Assembly: GCA_963791635.1 (NCBI GenBank)
Contig: CAWBTC010000017.1
Span: 682,001-746,000 of the forward strand
Source: VFMC01 sp963791635
GTDB taxonomy: Bacteria; Actinomycetota; Acidimicrobiia; Acidimicrobiales; Ilumatobacteraceae
Direction: 5' to 3'
DNA length: 64,000 nucleotides
Below, in pieces: positions 45,204-53,403 of this stretch (the stretch's first letter is position 1; every line of letters starts with the position of its first letter). The position numbers were made by a program, and so were the translations under genes. The notes below the pieces were generated by a model. That model had not been told where the DNA came from, did no database searches, and saw only the letters and a list, made by a program, of their open reading frames with translations.

Positions 45204-47813
45204 GTGACGGTTCGGGTGACGACGTTGAAAGGCGCGGCGGCTGGTGCGTACTACGTGGAGGCGTTGCCGAACTACTACCTGGACGCGGACGAGCCGAGGG
45301 GTATCTGGCACGGCCAGGCCGCCGGGATGCTTCGCCTGTCCGGCACGGTCGACGACGACGCGTTCCTTGCGCTGATGGCCGGGCTGGATCCTCGCGACCC
45401 GGACCGAGTGTTGGGCAACGGGTACTCGGAGAAGTCGGTGCGCGGGTTCGATGTGACGGCGTCGTCGCCGAAGTCGGTGTCGGTGTTGTGGGCGGTCGGC
45501 GATGACTGGGTGCGCGCCGAGGTGCTCGCTGCGCACGACGCGGCGGTGGCGGCGGTGGCCGGTTGGATCGAAGCGCACGCCCATACCCGGTTCCGGATGG
45601 GTGGTGAGGTGGTGGTCGTCGATGCGGAGGGGGTCGTGGCGGCGGGGTTCCGGCAGCACACGTCGCGTGCGTTGGATCCGCAGTTGCACACGCATCTGGT
45701 GGTGGCGAACCGTGTGAAGTCCCCGGACGGCCGCTGGCTCGCGTTGGATGCCAGGACGTTGAAGCGTGATCAGCGGACCCTGTCGGCGTTGTTTCATGCG
45801 GCGGAGCGTGCGGAGCTGACGCGCCGTCTCGGTGTGGAGTGGGGTCCGGTCGTGAACGGGATCGCCGAGATCGACGGGATCGACCGTCGGGTCCTGGATG
45901 AGTTCTCCACCCGCACCAAAGCCGTCAATGCGCGCCTGTCGGAGAAGTTGGATCGGTTCGAGCAGACGATGGGTCGCGAACCGACGCAGCGGGAGCGGTG
46001 GCAGCTCGAGCGGGAGGCAGCGGTGGATTCGCGGCCGGCGAAGGACCACGTCGTGAACGCCAACGTGCTGCACGGGCGTTGGTTCGGTCAGCTCCGCGAT
46101 CTCGGTGTGGATCCGGAGGCATTGGTGGCCAGGGTGATCGGCCGATCCCTCGATGCGCACCGAGATGTCGGCGATCTCGACCCGCTCGTTTCGATCGACG
46201 CAGCAATCGATGCTTTGGCCGAGCAGCAGTCGTCGTGGCGTCCGGCTGAGATCGTCCGGGAACTCGCCGCACAGTTCCCGACGACGCTTGCCGCGACCGC
46301 TGAGGAGGTGGTCGCTGTGGCGGATCTGCTCGGCTATGGGATCGGTGCCGGTCAGGGGATGGAGCTCGGCCCTCCCGCACCCGCGAGTGTCGAGCGACGC
46401 GACAGCGACGGGCGGCCGATCACTGAGTCGGCGCTGGACCGGGCGATCACCCAGTGGTGGATCCTCGAGGAAGAAGCGTTCGTCCTCGATTGGGCCGCCC
46501 GTGGCATCGACCCCACCCAGCACCTGTCGAACCGGGCAACGCTCGACCGATGCCCGACCGAGTCGTCGAGTGCGCAGCGAGAGGCGGCAGCTGCGATCGC
46601 CGGGACCGCACCCGTGGTGCTGGTCGTGGGGCCAGCGGGGACCGGGAAGACCACGGCGATGCGCCCTGCGGTCGAGCAGTTGCGGGCTGAGGGTCGGGGG
46701 GTGTTCGGTGTCGCCCCATCAGCGATAGCCGCCGGCGTGCTGTCAGCAGAGACGGGGGTGCGGGCGGACACGATCGACAAGCTCCTCGCCGAACACCGCA
46801 CCAGACACCCGAAGCCGATGTTCGATCTGCCTGCTGGGTCGACGGTGATCGTCGACGAGGCCGGAATGCTCGCCACCGCGAAGCTTGCCGAACTCATCCG
46901 GTTAGCCGAACAGCGGGCGTGGCGAGTGGCGTTGGTCGGTGACGCGCTCCAATTCTCATCGGTCGGGCGGGGTGGCATGTTCGGGATGATCGTCGACACC
47001 CACGGCGGCATCGAACTCGACCGCGTCCACCGATTCACCAACGACTGGGAACGCACCGCATCCCTCCAACTCCGCCGCGGTGACCCCGCAGTCGCTGACA
47101 CCTACGACCGTGAAGGACGGCTCCACGGCGGCACCAGCGAGCAGATCGAACGAGCCGCCGTGTCCGCATGGTGGCGGCACCGCCAGGCCGGCGAGTCGAC
47201 GTTGTTGATGGCGCCGTCAAACGAGACCGTCGATCGGCTCAACCAGGCCGCACAACAGCGTCGGATCCGCGCCGGCGAGATCGGCACAGGGGAGCGGCTC
47301 GAGTACCCGAACGGGCTCCGGTTGCACGTCGGCGACGAGATCGCAACACGGCGCAACGACCGGACGATCGAGACCGACCGGCACGAGATGGTCCGCAACC
47401 GCGACATCTGGACCGTCACCGCGATCAACGACGACTGGACGATCACCGCCCGTGGGGCGACCGGCACCGTCACCCTCCCCGCGGCGTACCTGTGCGATCA
47501 CGTCGATCTCGCGTACGCCGTCACGGCGATGGGCGCACAAGGCCGCACCGTCGACCACGCCATCACCGTCATAGACACCGTCACCGACGTCCGCAACCTC
47601 TACGTCCCCATGACCAGGGGACGTGAATCGAACCACGCCTACCTCGCCGTCGACGGCGACGACACCGCCGCCGACGTGTTCGCCCGTTACCTCACCAACG
47701 ACTGGATCGACCTCCCCGCCCACCAACGAGCCGGAGAACTGCACGATGCCGCTGACAGAATTCGAACCGCTCATTGCCCATTCGGCAATGACATTCCTGG
47801 GATCGACATGTGA
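45204..47813 (+). CDS. MobF-family conjugative relaxase (TrwC/TraI type)
   Basis: This nicking-helicase protein has 869 aa from the GTG giving VTVRVTTLKG; ATG 45165 would add 13 residues. The N-terminal relaxase domain has Tyr-rich AYYVEALPNYYLD and the metal-binding HTSRALDPQLHTHLVVANR. The C-terminal helicase has Walker A VVGPAGTGKTTAM, the DEAG motif in VIVDEAGMLATAKLAELI, and the RecD-like motif AYAVTAMGAQGRTVDHA, NLYVPMTRGRESNHAYLA. It would nick oriT and unwind the transferred strand. The open frame extends upstream over the HTH gene, but that part is not relaxase. Confidence 0.93.
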   Translation: MTVRVTTLKGAAAGAYYVEALPNYYLDADEPRGIWHGQAAGMLRLSGTVDDDAFLALMAGLDPRDPDRVLGNGYSEKSVRGFDVTASSPKSVSVLWAVGDDWVRAEVLAAHDAAVAAVAGWIEAHAHTRFRMGGEVVVVDAEGVVAAGFRQHTSRALDPQLHTHLVVANRVKSPDGRWLALDARTLKRDQRTLSALFHAAERAELTRRLGVEWGPVVNGIAEIDGIDRRVLDEFSTRTKAVNARLSEKLDRFEQTMGREPTQRERWQLEREAAVDSRPAKDHVVNANVLHGRWFGQLRDLGVDPEALVARVIGRSLDAHRDVGDLDPLVSIDAAIDALAEQQSSWRPAEIVRELAAQFPTTLAATAEEVVAVADLLGYGIGAGQGMELGPPAPASVERRDSDGRPITESALDRAITQWWILEEEAFVLDWAARGIDPTQHLSNRATLDRCPTESSSAQREAAAAIAGTAPVVLVVGPAGTGKTTAMRPAVEQLRAEGRGVFGVAPSAIAAGVLSAETGVRADTIDKLLAEHRTRHPKPMFDLPAGSTVIVDEAGMLATAKLAELIRLAEQRAWRVALVGDALQFSSVGRGGMFGMIVDTHGGIELDRVHRFTNDWERTASLQLRRGDPAVADTYDREGRLHGGTSEQIERAAVSAWWRHRQAGESTLLMAPSNETVDRLNQAAQQRRIRAGEIGTGERLEYPNGLRLHVGDEIATRRNDRTIETDRHEMVRNRDIWTVTAINDDWTITARGATGTVTLPAAYLCDHVDLAYAVTAMGAQGRTVDHAITVIDTVTDVRNLYVPMTRGRESNHAYLAVDGDDTAADVFARYLTNDWIDLPAHQRAGELHDAADRIRTAHCPFGNDIPGIDM

Positions 47814-47847
47814 ACCCGGTCAATCACAGAACTCAGCAGGTGGGCCT

Positions 47848-49122
47848 CTAGCCGTTCACTATGGAAAGTCCCCAAAGATTGGCGATTGAATCCCAACGAA
47901 CTGAGAACAACATCGTCTCCCCTGAGCAGGACGATTGCAGCCCATTCGCTGGAAGTCCGCCTATCACGATGCCAGTAGCGGCTTGACGTCCGTCAGAGAG
48001 CTGCTTGTTCAACGGCCCACCCGAGTCTCCGGGTCGTCCGAGAATTCCCCAAGCGCACTCGCGCTTTTGGACGATTAGATGAGGTATCGTAACTCCGGCA
48101 CTCGGAACAAGAAATTCCGCATCCACCGACCATGGATTCGCGCAAGTCTCCCTCGAGAAGGCGCCGTTGTTGCAATACGATTGGTTCGTTGAGGGAACCG
48201 CCGTGCCATTAATTGCGCGCCACGAGGTGTCGTCATTTTCAGAGTAGGTGCGGCCCGTGTAGGTCGATCCATTCATCATAAGGACGTCTGGATTCGGGGC
48301 GTCTGCCATCACTGTTCCGTAGAAATTCCCGCCAGAGTTAAAGGTTTGGTTGAGATCGCCACAATGCCCCGCCGAGAGTGCGAACGCTCCGTACGCCGAG
48401 CTCCAGACCTTGTATCCCGATGAACAATAGTTGTTTGTCTGGTTGTTCTTGATTACGGCGCCCGCGTAATGCGGGGCGGCATCTGAAGGGCGAGAAAACA
48501 GGCCAACCTCTTGGTGTACTACATCCACCCGACCATGAAGCATGCTGACGGTTCGCTCGATGAGTTCCCACTTCTCGTCGGAGGCTATCATCACTCTGTC
48601 GTTGAACGGGACGTAGGCAATCACCGCAGCGCGGTCGAAACTCTCTTCGACAAGAAGACGCACGGCCTGGATGTCCTTTGTAGGAATGCAACTCCGGAGT
48701 ATGTCGACCTTGACGCCGGCCAACGAGGGCAAACTGGCGATGTCAGGGTCCGGAGCCTCAGGTGATAGCACGATCGTCGGATTGCCCTCGCTATCGAAGA
48801 CAACTGCGCGAACGCCCTGCAGACCAGGCCGTGGGGCGACGTCGACGTGTGGCTTGATGCCAAGCACTGCGGCATCGATAGGGGATTGAACATCGCCGAG
48901 ACTGATCGACGTTAGTTCCGGAGTGCCCATCACCTCCGCTGTGATTTCTTCGGAACTTTCTGCCGCGTGGCCGCGAAGATCTACTTCGTAGTCAAGGGAC
49001 TGGAACGCTGCATCGGTGCTGCACGCGGACACGTCGCCAACAGTCTCGAAGGACGCGCCCGCGAAGACTGGCGTGATCGCAACGCAAACCACCACAACCG
49101 GAACTAGGTACCTCAGTCGCAT
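47848..49122 (-). CDS. Secreted trypsin-like serine protease
   Basis: This 424-aa protein has a signal peptide in MRLRYLVPVVVVCVAITPVFAGA. A propeptide-like region of about 180 residues precedes an S1 chymotrypsin-fold domain. The catalytic His is in FALSAGHCGD, the Asp probably in NPDVLMM, and the Ser in RPGDSGGPL. Several Cys suggest disulphides. Base composition is noticeably less GC-rich than its neighbours, in line with foreign origin. It diverges from the sigma factor gene over about 150 bp and has a good promoter. Confidence 0.88.
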   Translation of the reverse strand: MRLRYLVPVVVVCVAITPVFAGASFETVGDVSACSTDAAFQSLDYEVDLRGHAAESSEEITAEVMGTPELTSISLGDVQSPIDAAVLGIKPHVDVAPRPGLQGVRAVVFDSEGNPTIVLSPEAPDPDIASLPSLAGVKVDILRSCIPTKDIQAVRLLVEESFDRAAVIAYVPFNDRVMIASDEKWELIERTVSMLHGRVDVVHQEVGLFSRPSDAAPHYAGAVIKNNQTNNYCSSGYKVWSSAYGAFALSAGHCGDLNQTFNSGGNFYGTVMADAPNPDVLMMNGSTYTGRTYSENDDTSWRAINGTAVPSTNQSYCNNGAFSRETCANPWSVDAEFLVPSAGVTIPHLIVQKRECAWGILGRPGDSGGPLNKQLSDGRQAATGIVIGGLPANGLQSSCSGETMLFSVRWDSIANLWGLSIVNG

Positions 49123-49182
49123 CGCTGCCCCCTGTTCTCGCTGAACTCACCAGCAGGTGCTGAATCGCCGCAGCCCGGACTC

Positions 49183-49211
49183 AAAATACGAGCGCTACGC
49201 GATCGTGTCAA
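49183..49211 (-). promoter_or_regulatory. Sigma-70-type promoter of the protease gene
   Basis: On the minus strand a perfect -35 TTGACA (49211-49206) and a -10 TATTTT (49188-49183) are 17 bp apart, placing the transcript start about 55 nt before the protease ATG. Confidence 0.65.
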
Positions 49212-49270
49212 TCTGGGTTGCCTCTTGGTCGGGCGTGAAAGATCTGAAGGCCTGGCGGGTCTGTCAGGGT

Positions 49271-49756
49271 ATGGGGATGCGCGATCCACAGCGGACACTG
49301 GGTGAGTTCGAGTCCTTTGCCGCGACGACCGGAGAGCGAGTCCGCCGGGCTCTCGTTGCTCACTACGGCGTGGAGGTCGGGGCGGAAGCATCGGCCGAGG
49401 CGATGGCCGTTGCATGGCAGCGGTGGGATTCGGTTGCGGAGATGGAAAACCCCGCCGGATTTCTGTTTCGCGTCGGGCAGTCCAAGGCGCGTCCGCACCT
49501 TCGTTGGCGCCGACGGAACACCGGCTTTCCCGCCTGGGATCTCGGTTCGGTCAGTGACGACGCAGCTGTCCTTGACCTGCTCAGATCGATGGCACGGTTG
49601 CCTGAAGCGAGGCGGGCATGTGTACTGCTCGTGAAGAGCTACGGCTTCTCCTACCGGGAGGTCGGTCGTCTGTTGGGAATCAGCGAAACCGCAGTGACGA
49701 ACCACGTGCACCGCGGTATGTCTCAGTTGCGATCGATGATGGAGGTTCGCGCATGA
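49271..49756 (+). CDS. Small ECF-like sigma factor
   Basis: This 161-aa protein has region 2-like sequence SAEAMAVAWQRWDSVAEMENPAGFLFRVGQSKARPHLRWRRR and a region 4 HTH in KSYGFSYREVGRLLGISETAVTNHVHRGMSQLRSM. It shares an ATGA overlap with the downstream membrane L,D-transpeptidase-like gene, which may act as its anti-sigma factor. The start is chosen at ATG 49271; a second ATG follows at 49277. Confidence 0.8.
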   Translation: MGMRDPQRTLGEFESFAATTGERVRRALVAHYGVEVGAEASAEAMAVAWQRWDSVAEMENPAGFLFRVGQSKARPHLRWRRRNTGFPAWDLGSVSDDAAVLDLLRSMARLPEARRACVLLVKSYGFSYREVGRLLGISETAVTNHVHRGMSQLRSMMEVRA

Positions 49757-50853
49757 GAAACCTTGAGAACCTGATCCACGATGCCGGCGAAGTGCTGGAC
49801 AGAGCGGCGGAGGCACATTTGCGCTGCGACGTATCCGTGGAGCAAAGGCCACCGACCGGCCGATGGGTCGCGGCCGCAGTGGCCGTAGCTCTTGTGGCTG
49901 CAGTGAGCAGCGTGGCGATCTCGCGCTTTCGGGATGGCACTGGTGTGTTGATGTCACCGGCGAACTCGTCACAGTTGGTGCCGGTCGACCCAGGAGAAGA
50001 CGCGGTGCTGTCGGCTTCGACCGTGGAGGGCCCGCCTTCGATGACTGCTCCGACGTCCGGCAGGACTGTCACCGTCGGTTCGGTCGGAGACGACGTACGT
50101 GCGGTCGAGAATCGTCTCGTCGCACTCGGATTTTTCGTCGGTGACCGAGACGGCGAGTTCGACGAGCAGATGGAACAAGCGGTGTGGGCTTGGAAGGAGC
50201 TTGTCGGAAACGTCGGTTGGCGCTCGTTGAATGCCGACCCGTTGATGTCTGTCGTCGACGTCGAGACCCAGAGGGCGATCCTGAACACGCCTCCGATTAT
50301 TCCGCGCCGTCCGAACGGCGGGTCGACTACTCACGTCGAAATCTATTTGCCGCTCCAGGTCATGGCCGTGTTCACCAACGATGTGCCTGTACTCATAGCC
50401 CACATTTCTTCGGGTTCAATCGATGACGGGGGCAATGCAACAGCCTTCTGCGAGCGGATGACGATCGACACTGATGCGTATGGCCTGCCCATCGAGCCGC
50501 CTCAGGAGAGGGACATCTGTGGCGTATCGAACACACCTGGGGGCTTGTTTGAAATCAACATGCGAGGCGGGCGCACGCAGAGGGGCCCTCTGGGATCGAT
50601 GTACCGGCCGCAGTACTTCAACAACGCGATTGCGGTCCACGGCGACGAAAACGTGCCGTCCTATCCCGCCTCTCACGGAACCGTCCGAGTGACGATGGAA
50701 GTCGCCGATGCGCTTTGGTCACTGCTCTCGCTCGGTGACCCAGTCTATGTGTGGGGTCAAGACGGAGCAGAGCCAGAGTCCAGCACGGAGGCTCCGAGCT
50801 TTCCCACATTCCTCAGCGGCCGTGACTCCTCGACTAGACCCGCCGACGGATGA
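49753..50853 (+). CDS. Membrane-anchored L,D-transpeptidase-like protein lacking the catalytic Cys
   Basis: This 366-aa protein has a short cytoplasmic helix (1-36) that could be an anti-sigma segment and a single membrane segment (WVAAAVAVALVAAVSSVAI). A peptidoglycan-binding domain (VGSVGDDVRAVENRLVALGFFVGDRDGEFDEQMEQAVWAWK) precedes a YkuD-like L,D-transpeptidase domain ending NAIAVHGDENVPSYPASHGTVRVTMEVAD. The family motif is HGx(n)SxGC[IV]R; here the Cys position is Thr (codon ACC) in SHGTVR. The protein may therefore bind but not cross-link peptidoglycan. It is coupled to the sigma factor gene. Confidence 0.8.
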   Translation: MRNLENLIHDAGEVLDRAAEAHLRCDVSVEQRPPTGRWVAAAVAVALVAAVSSVAISRFRDGTGVLMSPANSSQLVPVDPGEDAVLSASTVEGPPSMTAPTSGRTVTVGSVGDDVRAVENRLVALGFFVGDRDGEFDEQMEQAVWAWKELVGNVGWRSLNADPLMSVVDVETQRAILNTPPIIPRRPNGGSTTHVEIYLPLQVMAVFTNDVPVLIAHISSGSIDDGGNATAFCERMTIDTDAYGLPIEPPQERDICGVSNTPGGLFEINMRGGRTQRGPLGSMYRPQYFNNAIAVHGDENVPSYPASHGTVRVTMEVADALWSLLSLGDPVYVWGQDGAEPESSTEAPSFPTFLSGRDSSTRPADG

Positions 50854-51160
50854 AGCTGACGGACGGCAAGCGCCTGAGAACTGCGATCCCACCTCGTGGC
50901 GCGCAGCGAGATCCGGCAGGCGCGAGCCATCGTCGTCCGATGTGGCAACACGCTCGGCCGGACGGTTCGGTGCCCCTCGGAGGGTAGTGGAGGCGTCTCA
51001 ATGTGCCCTCGCGTCGGGAGTGTTTGGTAACGCCGTGGTAACGGACGGTCCACAACAGGGCGGATTTCCTGGCACAGGTTGGACACACTGATTGGCGTCA
51101 TACCTGCTAGATGGCACTGGACGGTACGGGTTGGTACTGCCTGGACTGGTTCTGGCGCGA
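50854..51160. other. Right-end non-coding segment of the island
   Basis: No gene is supported. The segment contains the right candidate arm-type site at 51026-51043 and otherwise unremarkable sequence up to attR. Confidence 0.6.
51026..51043 (+). promoter_or_regulatory. Candidate integrase arm-type site, right
   Basis: GGTAACGCCGTGGTAACG is identical and in the same orientation to the 18-mer at 41369-41386. It lies 117 bp inside attR. In the excised circle both copies would flank attP. Confidence 0.55.
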
Positions 51161-51205
51161 TTCCTAAACCGCAGGTCGCAGGTTCGATCCCTGCCGGGGG
51201 CGCCA
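51161..51205 (+). other. attR: right 45-bp direct repeat of the island
   Basis: This is identical over 45 bp to the 3' part of the tRNA-Arg gene (41256-41300). The 5' part of the tRNA is absent here, so this is not a second functional tRNA. Confidence 0.92.
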
Positions 51206-51363
51206 CGAACGACCAGGTAGACCGCTAGATCGCTGACGCTTGTCGCTGAGGCGAGGGGCGGCGGCCAATATGTCGGGCCCATACGGCCCTTACCACCCCG
51301 GCCGGACCTCGCGTTGTTAGGTTGCGCCGTTGGTGATGTCGGTGCGGTCGCAAGGTTGACGCA

Positions 51364-51713
51364 GTGCGGGGTTCGCTTCGCCAACGGCGCTCCGGGTCGT
51401 GGGAGTTGCGAGTGCACGCCGGTCGAGACTCGGCCACCGGCAAACGTGCGTACGTCACCCGGACGGTGCGCGGTGACCGTGACGACGCGGACTCGCCGCG
51501 CTCGTCGCGCAGATCACCGACTCGCCCACGTCGCCGACCTTCGGCACCGTTGGCGAGTCGTGCGACAAGTGGTGGACGTACAGCTCCCCGAACCTTGCGC
51601 CGACCGTGGCTCGTGAGTACCGGCGGCTGATCGATCGGCGAGTGATCCCGAGGCTCGGCCACATCAAGGTCGTCGAGCTTCGGGCGAGACGACCGTTCAG
51701 CGTGAACCGGTAG
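51364..51713 (+). pseudogene. Tyrosine integrase remnant
   Basis: The N-terminal part of a phage-type integrase is recognisable in two frames. The first reads GSLRQRRSGSWELRVHAGRD, then ATGKRAYVTRTVRGDRDDA. After a frame change near 51490 it continues as AALVAQITDSPTSPTFGTVG, then LAPTVAREYRRLIDRRVIPRLGHI. It ends at TAG 51711-51713 with the whole catalytic domain missing. Located 160 bp outside attR, it looks like the left end of an older element inserted at the same tRNA. Confidence 0.8.
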
Positions 51714-51777
51714 CCTTGGCTTTGGTGTGTCGGGAAGTCTGGTCGACGTGGTTCCGTCGACCCGAGGAGTTCTCCCG

Positions 51778-53136
51778 ATGACAGCCCCGCAGGTTGCGAG
51801 CGCGCAGCCGACGTTCTTGCAGAGTGATCGAACGCTCGCCCGGGCTGTCCGTCCGTTCATCCGGTTCTCTCATATCGAAGCTGCAGGCGGGATCGTGCTC
51901 GTTGCCGCGACGGTGGTTGCGTTGGTGTGGGCGAACTCGCCGTGGAAGGCGGGGTACGAGTCGTTGTGGGCGACGAACGTGCGGTTCGAGTTCGGGTCGT
52001 ATGTGTTCGACGACGACCTCGGCCATGTGGTGAACGACTTGTTGATGGCGGTGTTCTTCTTCGTCGTCGGGATGGAGATCAAACGAGAGCTCGTCGTCGG
52101 TGAGCTCCGCGACCGTCGAGCCGTCGCCCTTCCGGCGATGGCCGCTCTCGGCGGGATGGTCGTGCCGGCCGTGATCTTCCTTGCGTTCAACGTAGGGGGC
52201 GACGGTGCCCAGGGTTGGGGTATCCCGATGGCGACGGACATCGCGTTCGCGCTCGGCATCGTTGCGCTGCTCGGCAGCCGGGTGCCGTCCGCCGTGAAGG
52301 TGTTGTTGTTGACGCTCGCGATCGTCGACGACATCGGAGCGATCGTCGTGATCGCCGTCTTCTACACCGATCGTGTTGAGTTCAAGTTCGTGATCGCAGC
52401 TGCGGTGATCACGACTGGTGTCGTGTTGATGCATCAGGCACGCGTCGTGTATGCGCCGCTGATCGCAGTCGCCGGGTTCGCGCTGTGGCTCGCCGTCTAC
52501 GAGTCCGGCGTCCATGCGACCATCGCTGGCGTCATCATGGGCCTGCTGACACCGGCGCGACCGATCCAGTCCGACCTCGAAGCGGAAGAACTCGTCAACG
52601 TGCTCGAGAACGACGACGACATCCGCGCCGACGAAGTCCGCGCCACCGCCACGTTGATTCGCGGTTCGGTGTCGGCGTGTGATCGTTTGATCGATGGCCT
52701 TCACCCGTGGACCAGCTATCTGATCGTGCCGATCTTCGCGCTCGCCAACGCCGGCATCGTCCTGTCGACCGGCTCGATCACCTCGCCATCCTCGGTGATC
52801 ATTGGCGTCGCTGTCGCGCTAGTCGCCGGCAAGTTCATCGGTGTCACCCTGTTCAGCTGGATCGCAGTACGCCTCGGGTTCGGCCGGCTTCCCGACGGCG
52901 CTCGATGGGGACACGTGATGGGCGTCGGCGCAGTCGCAGGCATCGGCTTCACGGTCTCGCTGTTCATCACGGGCCTCGCCTTCGACGACACCACCATCCA
53001 GGACGACGCCAAGATCGGGGTCCTCGTCGCCTCGATCATTGCAGCGCTCTTCGGCGCTGTCATCTTCTCGGCGGTCGCCCGTCGTGACGATTCGTTGCGA
53101 GCCACGGCGCCTCCGCCCTCAGCGGACCGACCCTGA
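51778..53136 (+). CDS. nhaA: Na+/H+ antiporter NhaA
   Basis: This sodium/proton antiporter has 452 aa from the ATG giving MTAPQVASAQ. The family's helices are clear: FIRFSHIEAAGGIVLVAATVVALVWANSPW, MAVFFFVVGMEIKRELVVGELRD, PMATDIAFALGIVALLG (the Asp-Ile unit near the ion site) and LLLTLAIVDDIGAIVVIAVFY (the two Asp of the binding site). It exports Na+ and protects against alkaline or salt stress. It follows the integrase remnant and may be cargo of the older element. Confidence 0.95.
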   Translation: MTAPQVASAQPTFLQSDRTLARAVRPFIRFSHIEAAGGIVLVAATVVALVWANSPWKAGYESLWATNVRFEFGSYVFDDDLGHVVNDLLMAVFFFVVGMEIKRELVVGELRDRRAVALPAMAALGGMVVPAVIFLAFNVGGDGAQGWGIPMATDIAFALGIVALLGSRVPSAVKVLLLTLAIVDDIGAIVVIAVFYTDRVEFKFVIAAAVITTGVVLMHQARVVYAPLIAVAGFALWLAVYESGVHATIAGVIMGLLTPARPIQSDLEAEELVNVLENDDDIRADEVRATATLIRGSVSACDRLIDGLHPWTSYLIVPIFALANAGIVLSTGSITSPSSVIIGVAVALVAGKFIGVTLFSWIAVRLGFGRLPDGARWGHVMGVGAVAGIGFTVSLFITGLAFDDTTIQDDAKIGVLVASIIAALFGAVIFSAVARRDDSLRATAPPPSADRP

Positions 53137-53345
53137 CGAGTGGTGCCGGGGCGGCCGCTGGTACTTGGTGACCGAGGCGGTGCCCGTCATGAGTTCGGCG
53201 GCGACGGCCGCGAAGTGTCCGGGGACGATGAACGCGAGCCGTCCGGTGGTTTCGGCGACGAACATGATGGCGGCGAGAGGAATGCGGTAGCCGGCGCCGA
53301 GCCCGGCGATGATGCTGACGGCGACGGCACCGAGGATGTCGGCGC
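53119..53345 (-). pseudogene. C-terminal remnant of a ClC-type chloride channel
   Basis: On the minus strand about 70 codons read DILGAVAVSIIAGLGAGYRI, PLAAIMFVAETTGRLAFIVP and GHFAAVAAELMTGTASVTKYQ to a TGA at 53121-53119. This matches the last helices of ClC channel/antiporter proteins. Nothing ClC-like lies upstream of about 53345, and there is no start signal. Its 3' end overlaps the nhaA 3' end by 18 bp. Confidence 0.75.
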
Positions 53346-53403
53346 GCCGACATCGATCAGATCGTCAGCCGCATGTCTTGTACGGCATATGACGTCGAAC
53401 GGG

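Larger units (their letters stand above)
41301..51205. mobile_element. Integrative mobilizable element at tRNA-Arg(CCT), about 9.9 kb
   Basis: The element is bounded by 45-bp direct repeats and has a tyrosine integrase at the tRNA-proximal end. It carries an HTH (excisionase-like) gene, a MobF relaxase, a ribbon-helix-helix protein, a toxin-antitoxin pair and cargo (protease; sigma factor and L,D-transpeptidase-like protein). No VirD4-type coupling protein, FtsK/TraB translocase or type IV secretion gene is seen, so transfer would need a helper. There is no clear replication initiator. Confidence 0.88.

Noticed and set aside
51161..51205. A second tRNA-Arg gene
   Set aside because: Only the 3' 45 nt are present; no acceptor 5' strand or D arm exists, so it is an att repeat.
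51225..51860. Minus-strand open frame across the integrase remnant
   Set aside because: No recognisable motif, and the plus strand carries integrase-like sequence.
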